Source: Clostridium aestuarii
Lineage (GTDB): Bacteria; Bacillota; Clostridia; Clostridiales; Clostridiaceae
Assembly: GCF_026735135.1 (NCBI RefSeq)
Contig: NZ_JAPQER010000008.1
Location: 62,001-126,000, forward strand
Length of the DNA stretch: 64,000 nt
Direction: 5' to 3'
Shown here: in pieces, positions 57,371-64,000 of the stretch
Layout of the letters: every line of letters starts with the position of its first letter
How positions within the stretch are numbered: position 1 is the first letter of the stretch
Notes under the pieces: model-generated
The model's database searches: none
What the model saw: the letters and a program-made list of their open reading frames with translations, nothing else
What the model was told of the DNA's origin: nothing
Position numbers and translations under genes: made by a program

Positions 57371-58660
57371 ATGGGTGATAGTGTGAGAACTTTGAAATTT
57401 GGTTCAAAAGGATCAGATGTAATGAAAGTACAAGCAGTTTTGAACAAGATAGGATATAAAGCAGGTCCGGTTGATGGTATTTTTGGAAGTAAAACTGAAG
57501 ATGCAGTATTAAGATTTCAAACTAATAATGGTATACAAGCAACAGGAGTTATAGGTCCTAAGACATGGAGTGTATTAAAAACATATATCTTAGGGTATGA
57601 CATATTTAAAATAAGACAGGGGGATAGCTTGTACAAAATATCATTAGCGTATTTTACACCGTTGGATAGTATACTTACAGCAAATCCAGGATTGAATCCT
57701 TACAATCTAAGAGTAGGTATGGAAATAAAGGTGCCATATTCAATTGATGTGGTAGATACAAATGTTGATTATACTTATGATATTTTAAAACATGACATAA
57801 AAGGATTGAAAGAAAGATATCCTTTTATAGAAGTGGGTATTGCTGGAAAAAGTACTTTAGGAAGAAATTTATACTATGTTAAGCTAGGCAAAGGACCTAA
57901 CAAAGTTTTTTATAATGCAGCTCATCATTCTTTGGAATGGATTACTACTCCAGTACTTATGAAATTTATTGAGGACTTTTCTAAAGCTTATGCACAAGGA
58001 GGAAGCATAAAAGGTTATAATATAAGAGATATGTGGAATAAAAGTACTGTTTATATAATGCCTATGGTAAATCCAGATGGAATAGATCTAGTTATAAATG
58101 GATTAAAGAAAGATAATCCTTACTATGATAAGTTAATAAAATGGAATAATGGAAGTAAAGATTTTTCAAAAACCTGGAATGCAAATGTCAGAGGAGTGGA
58201 TTTGAATCATAATTATGATGCAGCTTGGCAACTATCTAAGGAATCTGAGAAAAAATTAGGAATAGATGGTCCAGGACCAACAAGATATTCAGGGGAATTT
58301 CCAGAATCAGAAGTTGAAACTAAAACAGTAGTTAACTTTACAAGAAAGAATAATCCTAAATTGGTATTAGCATATCATAGTCAAGGAGAAGTTATATATT
58401 GGAATTTCATGAATAAAGCTACTAAAGAAATGAAAAGAATAGGAGAGGCTTTAGCAAAAGCAGCAGGATATGAGCTTGCAGAAGCTTATGGAATAACATC
58501 TTATGCTGGATATAAAGATTGGGTAATTGATAAGTTTGGAACTCCTGGCTATACTGTTGAAGTAGGAAAGGGAGTAAATCCACTTTCACTAAGTCAATTT
58601 GATAAAATATATAAAGATAATATAGGGCTTTTGTTATTAGCAGCGGTAATAACATCATAA
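57371..58660 (+). CDS. M14 family gamma-D-Glu-meso-diaminopimelate-type peptidase with peptidoglycan-binding and LysM domains
   Basis: A 429-residue protein without a signal peptide. Residues 7-70 form a peptidoglycan-binding domain (GSKGSDVMKVQAVLNKIGY, DGIFGSKTEDAVLRFQ), 78-123 a LysM repeat (FKIRQGDSLYKISLAYFTP, NLRVGMEIKVP), and 133-429 an M14 zinc carboxypeptidase domain. Zinc ligands are His186 and Glu189 (HSLE) and His336 (YHSQGE); the catalytic Glu397 is in TVEVGKG. It resembles endopeptidase I, which cuts gamma-D-Glu-diamino acid bonds, and could act on spore or mother-cell wall. The start is uncertain: ATG 57371 has a poor ribosome-binding site, and GTG 57383 is in frame. Confidence 0.88.
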   Translation: MGDSVRTLKFGSKGSDVMKVQAVLNKIGYKAGPVDGIFGSKTEDAVLRFQTNNGIQATGVIGPKTWSVLKTYILGYDIFKIRQGDSLYKISLAYFTPLDSILTANPGLNPYNLRVGMEIKVPYSIDVVDTNVDYTYDILKHDIKGLKERYPFIEVGIAGKSTLGRNLYYVKLGKGPNKVFYNAAHHSLEWITTPVLMKFIEDFSKAYAQGGSIKGYNIRDMWNKSTVYIMPMVNPDGIDLVINGLKKDNPYYDKLIKWNNGSKDFSKTWNANVRGVDLNHNYDAAWQLSKESEKKLGIDGPGPTRYSGEFPESEVETKTVVNFTRKNNPKLVLAYHSQGEVIYWNFMNKATKEMKRIGEALAKAAGYELAEAYGITSYAGYKDWVIDKFGTPGYTVEVGKGVNPLSLSQFDKIYKDNIGLLLLAAVITS

Positions 58661-58692
58661 TATAAGAAAAGTGCGATGCACTTTTCTTATAT
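58660..58692. terminator. Bidirectional hairpin, copy 2 of a related pair
   Basis: Stem ATATAAGAAAAGTGC / GCACTTTTCTTATAT (15 bp) with a 3-base loop, starting on the last base of the M14 gene. It differs from 49234-49266 at three bases, two of which preserve one base pair (A-T to G-C). Confidence 0.85.
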
Positions 58693-59133
58693 TTGTCCTA
58701 GTGATTTTAATATGAATTGTGCTATAACAGCTGATGAAATATAAGTTCCTATAAATACAAAACAAGCTAATATTATAATTTTCCAACCTATTTTTGAAAA
58801 AGTATCTAAGTCCTTACCTATTGAAATACCTGAATAAGCAAGTATTGGTGTTGTTAGTGATAAGAAACTTACTTTTTTTACCGCAGCTGAAATAGCAGTA
58901 GCAAATGGAAAATTAGGAAATGTCAAAATACATCCAATTAAAACTATATACGCTACACTTGGTATTTTACCAGGTATAAATTTAGAGAGTAATATACCAG
59001 TAATACAAATAGCGATAAGTATTATCATGCCTGGAATGGATTCTATGATACCATTTTTATAACCAATTAAATTACCAATTAAAGATAAAATTCCTACTAT
59101 AACCATAATAAATAAAATATTTTTTGTTTTCAT
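58687..59133 (-). CDS. Small membrane protein, partner of the DUF3100-like protein
   Basis: A 148-residue protein with about five hydrophobic helices and no soluble domain. I do not recognise a named family with confidence. Notable segments are GMIILIAICITGILLSKFIPGKIP and TPILAYSGISIGKDLDTFSKIGWK. Its start overlaps the stop of the larger membrane protein by one base (TAATG), so translation is coupled and the two probably form one complex. AAGGAGGG precedes the ATG. Confidence 0.6.
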   Translation of the reverse strand: MKTKNILFIMVIVGILSLIGNLIGYKNGIIESIPGMIILIAICITGILLSKFIPGKIPSVAYIVLIGCILTFPNFPFATAISAAVKKVSFLSLTTPILAYSGISIGKDLDTFSKIGWKIIILACFVFIGTYISSAVIAQFILKSLGQI

Positions 59134-59942
59134 TATTTACCCTCCTTTACAGATATATCTGAGGTAGGTAAGGTTTTATATTTAATTTTATACATTTTTT
59201 TATAAAGCCATTCTGAAACTGGCAATGCTATCCAAAGTGACATATAAAGTCCATCCAATCCAGATAGCATATTGCTTGCAGCACCAAAAGCAGCCAATGT
59301 ATCTTTCATTTGAGGGAACATAGTACTTAAAGAACCTACTGAAGCGGTCATCATGCTGGCACTACCAACTCCAGATGCCATAGCTAATGCATAAGGATGG
59401 AATGGTAAATAAGCAGCAAAAAAGCTTGCTAACACTCCAAAAAATATAGTCCCAAATACTGTACCACATATATAAACAGCCATAACTCCTTGACCTTCAG
59501 GACCATCCATTCCATATACATCACTTATTAATGCAACATTAGGCTCACGAGCTATAGAATGTGCAGCACCAATAGATTCTCTTTTTAGACCTAGTGCAAC
59601 AGCTAATGGAATACCTAGAAAAATAGTTCCTATATTACCAAATTCCTGTAATATGAGAGCAGGACCTACTTTTATGATTTTAGGTAAGCTTGGGCCTATT
59701 AAAGTACCATATCTAGCCATAAGAAGCATTAGAGTAACGGTAATTAACCCTCCAGCATCAGCCATATCTTTTTTGTTTGCAATTTTTAGGAATTTTGGTC
59801 CTAAGAATATTCCTATTATTAATGCATATAGCATAGGTAGTAAAACTACAGTTCCAGGACCACATTTGAATTTAAAAGTTCCTATAAGTTCGGCAATGAT
59901 TACTAAAACAAGAACGAGTCCATGAAGTTTCCAATTTTTCAC
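59133..59942 (-). CDS. DUF3100-like membrane protein, GTG start
   Basis: A 269-residue protein with about eight hydrophobic helices, recalling the DUF3100 family of putative transporters often encoded beside M20 amidohydrolases. Polar segments in the membrane part include SIAREPNVALISDVYGMDGPEG and the small-residue stretch MASGVGSASMMTASVGSLS, which may line a substrate path. It lies between an M20 hydrolase gene (76 bases upstream) and a second membrane protein (1-base overlap). GTG start with AAAGGAGG 8 bases upstream. The family call is from memory of its context and pattern. Confidence 0.6.
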   Translation of the reverse strand: MKNWKLHGLVLVLVIIAELIGTFKFKCGPGTVVLLPMLYALIIGIFLGPKFLKIANKKDMADAGGLITVTLMLLMARYGTLIGPSLPKIIKVGPALILQEFGNIGTIFLGIPLAVALGLKRESIGAAHSIAREPNVALISDVYGMDGPEGQGVMAVYICGTVFGTIFFGVLASFFAAYLPFHPYALAMASGVGSASMMTASVGSLSTMFPQMKDTLAAFGAASNMLSGLDGLYMSLWIALPVSEWLYKKMYKIKYKTLPTSDISVKEGK

Positions 59943-59971
59943 TTAAAATTCCTCCTTTAAAATATTTATAA

Positions 59972-60002
59972 GTCTGAAATTTTAAAATTTAAAATTCCAG
60001 AC
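59972..60002 (-). terminator. Hairpin between the M20 gene and the DUF3100-like gene
   Basis: GTCTGAAATTTTA pairs imperfectly with AAAATTCCAGAC. It is within the operon, so it may be a partial terminator setting hydrolase above transporter levels. Confidence 0.5.
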
Positions 60003-60018
60003 GATTAATAATTAACTT

Positions 60019-61326
60019 TTAGCTAAAATAATTTTGCATCATGTTTATATATTGTTCTTTAGTTAATAGAGGCTTAAAGTTTGTTTTTATTTCTTCTGCA
60101 ATTTTAGCCTCATTATATAATAAATCTATAACTGTCATGGCAAAAAGCTTTGCAGGTAATATACATGCAGCATAATAATCTACTACATGAAAATCTTCAG
60201 TATGAAGAGCACCACTAACTCCCCCCATAAAAGGATGAATTGCAGGTATGATATGTGATATATCTCCCATATCTGTTGAAGCTCCAAAATGTCCAGCATT
60301 TATAATTTGTTCTTGAGGTAGTAATTTAGAAGCATTAGAAACAAATAAATCATTTAATTGGTTAGAACAATTTAAAGGTAAATATCCAGGTATTGTTTTA
60401 ATTATGGTCTCAGCTCCAACAGCATATCCACCAGCTTTTAAGGCATTATCTACTTTAGTATGAGTATTCTCAATTGATTTCATGTTTTTAGCTCTAACAT
60501 AGGTTTCCATTCGAACATCACATGGAACACTATTAACGGTATCTCCACCTTTTGTAATAATAGGGTGAACTCTAACGTGATCATCATCTATAAAGGTTTC
60601 TCTAAGGGCGTTAATACCCATAAGTCCTATCATAGCTGCATTTAATGCATTGATACCCTCATGAGGTGCTTCGGCAGCGTGAGCTGTCTTACCTACATAT
60701 CGAATGTTTTTAGCTATAAATCCATTGCTAGTCTCTCCTACAGCAACCATAGGGTCAGGACTGTTTTTAGCAGAATGCATCATTAATGAAATATCTATAT
60801 CATCAAATTCTCCAAGGTATAAAAGTTCTTGTTTACCTCCAAAAAAATGAATTTTACCTTCGTTATAAAGTTTTTCTCTATAGGCTATTTCAATAAATTC
60901 TTCAGCAGGAACTCCCATAAATGTTACATTTCCATTAAGTTTATCTTCAATATTAGACAGCTTTAATCCTAAAGCAGCACCTAACATGGAGGTTAATTGT
61001 AGATGGTGACCGCAAGTGTGAGCTGCTCCAGTCAAAGGATCTGCTTTAGAACTTGCAGGGCACAGTACAGCATCTAATTCTCCTAAAATAGCTATATTAG
61101 GTCCTGATGAACTTTCTTTTAATTTAGCTTTTACTCCAGTTATAGCTAAATTTTTTTTATAAGGAAGTTTTAAATCTTTAAAAAAGTTTGCTACTAACTG
61201 AGAAGTTTTATCCTCTTTAAATCCTAGTTCTGGGCAGGATTCTACTTGTTTTGCAAAAGATATTAATTTTTCAGCATTTGCATCAATAGTATCGCAAACA
61301 ATTTTTTTTAATTCATTACTAGTCAT
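60019..61326 (-). CDS. M20 family amidohydrolase (AbgB-like)
   Basis: A 435-residue M20D metallopeptidase. Metal-binding residues are visible: HTCGHHLQL (Cys/His), VPAEEFIE (Glu-Glu), MMHSAKNSP (His) and the C-terminal GALHTEDFHV (His). The dimerisation domain begins at RYVGKTAHAAEAPHEGINALNA. The family deacylates N-acyl amino acids or p-aminobenzoyl-glutamate; the AbgB-like pattern suggests an amide-linked amino acid, but the substrate is open. It precedes two membrane proteins likely to import that substrate. The upstream 61327-61542 region shows nothing recognisable. Confidence 0.85.
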   Translation of the reverse strand: MTSNELKKIVCDTIDANAEKLISFAKQVESCPELGFKEDKTSQLVANFFKDLKLPYKKNLAITGVKAKLKESSSGPNIAILGELDAVLCPASSKADPLTGAAHTCGHHLQLTSMLGAALGLKLSNIEDKLNGNVTFMGVPAEEFIEIAYREKLYNEGKIHFFGGKQELLYLGEFDDIDISLMMHSAKNSPDPMVAVGETSNGFIAKNIRYVGKTAHAAEAPHEGINALNAAMIGLMGINALRETFIDDDHVRVHPIITKGGDTVNSVPCDVRMETYVRAKNMKSIENTHTKVDNALKAGGYAVGAETIIKTIPGYLPLNCSNQLNDLFVSNASKLLPQEQIINAGHFGASTDMGDISHIIPAIHPFMGGVSGALHTEDFHVVDYYAACILPAKLFAMTVIDLLYNEAKIAEEIKTNFKPLLTKEQYINMMQNYFS

Positions 61327-61542
61327 TGTTATCCCTCCATCCAGTCGATTTGTATTAAATATTATTATAAGTAGTACATGAAGTGTTTTTCTGTAAAAGA
61401 AAAATGTAAGTCAATGAAACACAAAAAATATTATATCATTGTATTTTAAAATAGTAAATAAGCTATATGTGATTTTATACATGTATATGAATAATATATT
61501 AAGAATATATGTGTATAAATATAAATTTTTAATATAAATAAA

Positions 61543-61570
61543 AAAACGCTAATAAATTTATTAGCGTTTT
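61543..61570 (-). terminator. Terminator of the ABC-F gene
   Basis: A 28-base perfect palindrome with arms AAAACGCTAATAAA and TTTATTAGCGTTTT, overlapping the end of the gene; on the minus strand it runs into TTTATTTATATT. Confidence 0.85.
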
Positions 61571-63482
61571 ATACCATGTTTTCCCATTCTTCATAAAATT
61601 TTTCTAACTGGTCTTCGCAATCAGAAAGGTCTTTGCGAATTTCCTCACTCTTTTTAGGATTTGAATAAACTTCTTCAAGACATAGTTGGTTTTGAAGCTC
61701 TTCAATTTGTCCTTCTAAATCAGATATGCTTTGTTCTAAAGTTTTCATTTTAAGTTTTTTTTGTTTTTCTAACTGTTGAGCTTCTCTTTTCTTTTTCTTT
61801 TCCTGTTTTATTTGAGTTTTTGTTTTCCCTTCAAATTCCTCATCTTCTTCAAATCTTAATGGATTCTTTTTCTTTTCTATGTAATAAGAATAATTTCCTA
61901 AATACGTTTTTATTCCATCAATATTTAGTTCGTGAATTTTTTCTATAACTTTATTTAAAAAATATCTATCATGAGATATAACCAAAACAGTTCCATCATA
62001 ATTTAGAATAGCATCTTCTAAAGCTTCTCGTGACATGATATCTAGATGATTAGTAGGTTCATCTAAAAGTAAAAAATTTGATTTCGAAAGCATAAGTTTT
62101 AAAATGTTAATTCTACATTTTTCACCACCACTTAATGTGGAAATCTTTTTAAATACATCATCACCAGTAAATAAAAATGCGGCAAGAGCATTCCTAACTT
62201 CGGTAGTTGTAAGCTTAGGAAAATCATCCCAGATTTCATCAAGAACAGTTTTTTCAGGCTCTAAGTTAGATTGTTCTTGATCATAATATCCTATAAATAC
62301 ATTTTTACCTAATACACAAATACCTTCATCATTTTTTACCTTATCCATTAATATTTTAAATAAGGTAGTTTTACCTCTACCGTTTTCACCAATTAAAGCT
62401 GTTCTTTCTCCACGTTTTATATCTAGGCTCAAGTTTTGAAATAATATTTTATCTCCATAGCTTTTTGATAGGTTTTCAACATGAAGGATATCATTACCGC
62501 TTTTAATTTGTGTTGGAAATTTCATCCTAGTTATTTTCTTCTCTTTAATAGGAGCTTCCAGTCGTTCAATTTTATCTAAAGCTTTTTGTCTGCTTTCAGC
62601 AGCACGTATACTTTTTTCTCTATTAAATGAGCGGTATCTTTCAATTATTTCTTCTTGACGATTTAGTTCAGATTGTTGAAGCTTATAAGCTTTTAGTTTT
62701 TCCTCATATGCTTTTTTCTTAAGTTCAATATATTGAGTATAACTACCATTATAGCATTCCATGTATCCATTTGATAATTCAAAGGTTTTATTAGTAATAG
62801 AATCAAGAAAAAATCTATCGTGAGATATAACTAAAATAGTGCCTTTGTAAGAAATTAAATATTCTTCCAACCATTCTATAGCATCTAAATCGAGATGGTT
62901 AGTAGGTTCGTCTAATAAAAGTATATCTGGATTGGAAAGCAATAATTTGCATAGAGATACCCTGGTTTTTTGTCCTCCACTTAAAATATTTATAGGTTTT
63001 AAGTAATCTTCTTCTAAAAATCCTAATCCTTTTAGTACTTTGTTAATTTCAGCTTTGTAAGTGTAACCACCTCTATTTGTATAAAGTTCAGAATATGTAG
63101 TATAATCTTTAATTATTTTATTATGATAATCTTTATTAGAAGCATCGTAAGGTTTATTCATTTCATCTTCTAACTTTGTTAGTTTATTTTCAAGATTTAA
63201 AAGATCTTTAAAAACATACAATACTTCATTATAAATAGAATTTTCACTTTGTAGAGATAAATGTTGAGAAAGATAACCTACTTTTTTATTTTTATCAATG
63301 AAAATATCTCCACTATCGGGTTCCAATTGTTTGTTTATAATTTTAAACAATGTTGATTTACCAGCACCGTTTGGTCCAACTAGACCTACATTCTCACCTT
63401 GGTTTATATTAAATGTTATATTTTTTAAAATTACATCTATACCATAATTTTTATGTATATTTTTACAACTTAAAACTATCAT
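61569..63482 (-). CDS. ydiF: ABC-F family ATPase (YdiF-like)
   Basis: A 637-residue protein with two ABC domains and no membrane segments. First Walker A GPNGAGKST and signature LSGGQKTRVSLC; second Walker A GENGRGKTT and signature LSGGEKCRINIL; Walker B LLLDEPTNHLDLD and LLLDEPTNHLDIM. The interdomain linker (about 245-325) is long and Arg/Lys-rich, and a charged coiled coil forms the C-terminus (about 545-637). ABC-F proteins act on the ribosomal E site; YdiF type is inferred from the neighbour order tsaD-ydiF-rex. The ATG at 63482 follows GAGGTGAAAGG. Confidence 0.9.
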   Translation of the reverse strand: MIVLSCKNIHKNYGIDVILKNITFNINQGENVGLVGPNGAGKSTLFKIINKQLEPDSGDIFIDKNKKVGYLSQHLSLQSENSIYNEVLYVFKDLLNLENKLTKLEDEMNKPYDASNKDYHNKIIKDYTTYSELYTNRGGYTYKAEINKVLKGLGFLEEDYLKPINILSGGQKTRVSLCKLLLSNPDILLLDEPTNHLDLDAIEWLEEYLISYKGTILVISHDRFFLDSITNKTFELSNGYMECYNGSYTQYIELKKKAYEEKLKAYKLQQSELNRQEEIIERYRSFNREKSIRAAESRQKALDKIERLEAPIKEKKITRMKFPTQIKSGNDILHVENLSKSYGDKILFQNLSLDIKRGERTALIGENGRGKTTLFKILMDKVKNDEGICVLGKNVFIGYYDQEQSNLEPEKTVLDEIWDDFPKLTTTEVRNALAAFLFTGDDVFKKISTLSGGEKCRINILKLMLSKSNFLLLDEPTNHLDIMSREALEDAILNYDGTVLVISHDRYFLNKVIEKIHELNIDGIKTYLGNYSYYIEKKKNPLRFEEDEEFEGKTKTQIKQEKKKKREAQQLEKQKKLKMKTLEQSISDLEGQIEELQNQLCLEEVYSNPKKSEEIRKDLSDCEDQLEKFYEEWENMV

Positions 63483-63572
63483 TCCTTTCACCTCGCTCTG
63501 TATATTTTACTATGTAAAATGAAAATTTTGTAGCATAAATTTATTTTCAGCTAACATTATTTCTTGGTGCAA

Positions 63573-63601
63573 TTGAAACAATATTAAAAAATAGGTATAA
63601 T
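63573..63601 (+). promoter_or_regulatory. Probable rex promoter
   Basis: TTGAAA, 17 bases, TATAAT, about 235 bases upstream of the rex start. Confidence 0.65.
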
Positions 63602-63761
63602 AAGTGTAAGTAAGTTTGTAAGTTTATGTTAGTATAGGGAATAATAAAGTTAAAATTATGTTATATATTAATAAAATTTATGTAAAATTATAATTTTATA
63701 ATAATAGGTATCAAAAGAACTAATAAGTGTTATTATACAACATAAGTAATATGAAAAGATA

Positions 63762-63779
63762 GCGTTATTGTATTAACAA
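63762..63779. promoter_or_regulatory. Possible Rex operator
   Basis: GCGTTATTGTATTAACAA matches the TTGTTAANNNNTTAACAA consensus fully in the right half and at 4 of 7 bases in the left half. Its place 59 bases before rex would allow autoregulation by the NADH/NAD ratio. Confidence 0.35.
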
Positions 63780-63837
63780 AATAAGTATAGTAGAATTACA
63801 TTAAGTTTGGAAATTATTAAAGTGAGGAGTGTCACAA

Positions 63838-64000
63838 TTGGAGAAAAAGAGAAATGTTTCGATGGCAGTTATAAGAAGATTGCCTAAATATCATAGATAT
63901 TTACAAGAGCTTATGAAGAATGATGTAGATAGAATATCTTCAAAGGAGTTAAGCGAAAAAATAGGGTTTACTGCATCACAAATAAGACAAGATCTTAATT
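63838..64000 (+). CDS. rex: Redox-sensing transcriptional repressor Rex, 3' truncated by window edge
   Basis: TTG start with GTGAGGAG upstream. The 54 visible residues form the Rex winged-helix DNA-binding domain: MAVIRRLPKYHRYLQELMKN, SSKELSEKIGFTASQIRQDLN, where the end is the recognition helix. Rex represses fermentation and NADH-reoxidation genes when NAD+ is high. The NADH-binding half lies beyond the window. Position after ydiF matches B. subtilis. Confidence 0.93.
   Translation, partial: MEKKRNVSMAVIRRLPKYHRYLQELMKNDVDRISSKELSEKIGFTASQIRQDLN

Larger units (their letters stand above)
63492..63837. other. Divergent regulatory gap between the ABC-F gene and rex
   Basis: 346 bases with no gene. 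It contains a promoter towards rex at 63573-63601 and a possible Rex-binding site at 63762-63779. Confidence 0.6.

Overview
This is an AT-rich, spore-forming Firmicute chromosome segment, almost certainly Clostridium sensu stricto; the species cannot be fixed from the window. The evidence is a set of sporulation genes (spoIID, spoIIQ, spoIIID, yyaC), strong AGGAGG ribosome-binding sites, frequent TTG/GTG starts, SAM and FMN riboswitches, and gene orders shared with Bacillus subtilis. No phage, insertion sequence, CRISPR array or rRNA operon was seen; this is core chromosome with a few accessory genes.

Layout. 1-5250: end of a Sua5/YwlC threonylcarbamoyl-AMP synthase gene, an arginine phosphatase, rpiB, upp, a dCMP deaminase and two cell-wall polymer genes (tagO, UDP-GlcNAc 2-epimerase). 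5400-12170: complete F1Fo ATP synthase operon atpI-B-E-F-H-A-G-D-C. 12470-19530: ywmB, murA, spoIID, spoIIQ, spoIIID, mbl, and yyaC on the other strand. 19680-22640: a TtcA-like tRNA thiolase, four tRNAs (Thr, Tyr, Val, Tyr) and a SAM-I riboswitch in front of metK. 22870-32770: recD2, a degenerate ComFA-like protein, comFC, hpf, a degenerate HAD protein, secA, prfB with its programmed frameshift, and a YopX-like gene. 32900-42160: an MFS transporter, an OpuC-type osmolyte ABC operon, an M28 peptidase, tex, and an FMN riboswitch with ribU. 42245-51090: rimI-tsaB-tsaE, a tandem HD-GYP protein, tRNA-Trp, a cation/proton antiporter, an orphan metal-binding lipoprotein, an orphan flavoprotein, a RusA-like nuclease with a zinc ribbon, and tsaD. 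51600-64000: a five-gene oligopeptide ABC operon, an M14 cell-wall peptidase, an M20 amidohydrolase with a two-part membrane protein, an ABC-F ATPase and the start of rex.

The order follows three B. subtilis neighbourhoods (ywlC-upp-mnaA-atp-ywmB-murAA-spoIID-spoIIQ-spoIIID-mbl; comFA-comFC-hpf-secA-prfB; tsaE-tsaB-rimI-tsaD-ydiF-rex), interrupted by transporters and lineage-specific genes. All four bacterial t6A tRNA-modification components (TsaC/Sua5, TsaB, TsaE, TsaD) are encoded here.

The least ordinary items are proteins that keep a known fold but have lost catalytic residues: a ComFA homologue without a Walker A lysine, a NagD-like HAD protein without its nucleophile but with a four-cysteine cluster, and a SpoIIQ with most zinc ligands replaced. 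Others are the M20/DUF3100-like operon, the RusA-zinc ribbon fusion and a pair of covarying hairpins 9.4 kb apart. No complete, obviously new multi-gene system was found; the M20/membrane-protein operon is the nearest candidate.
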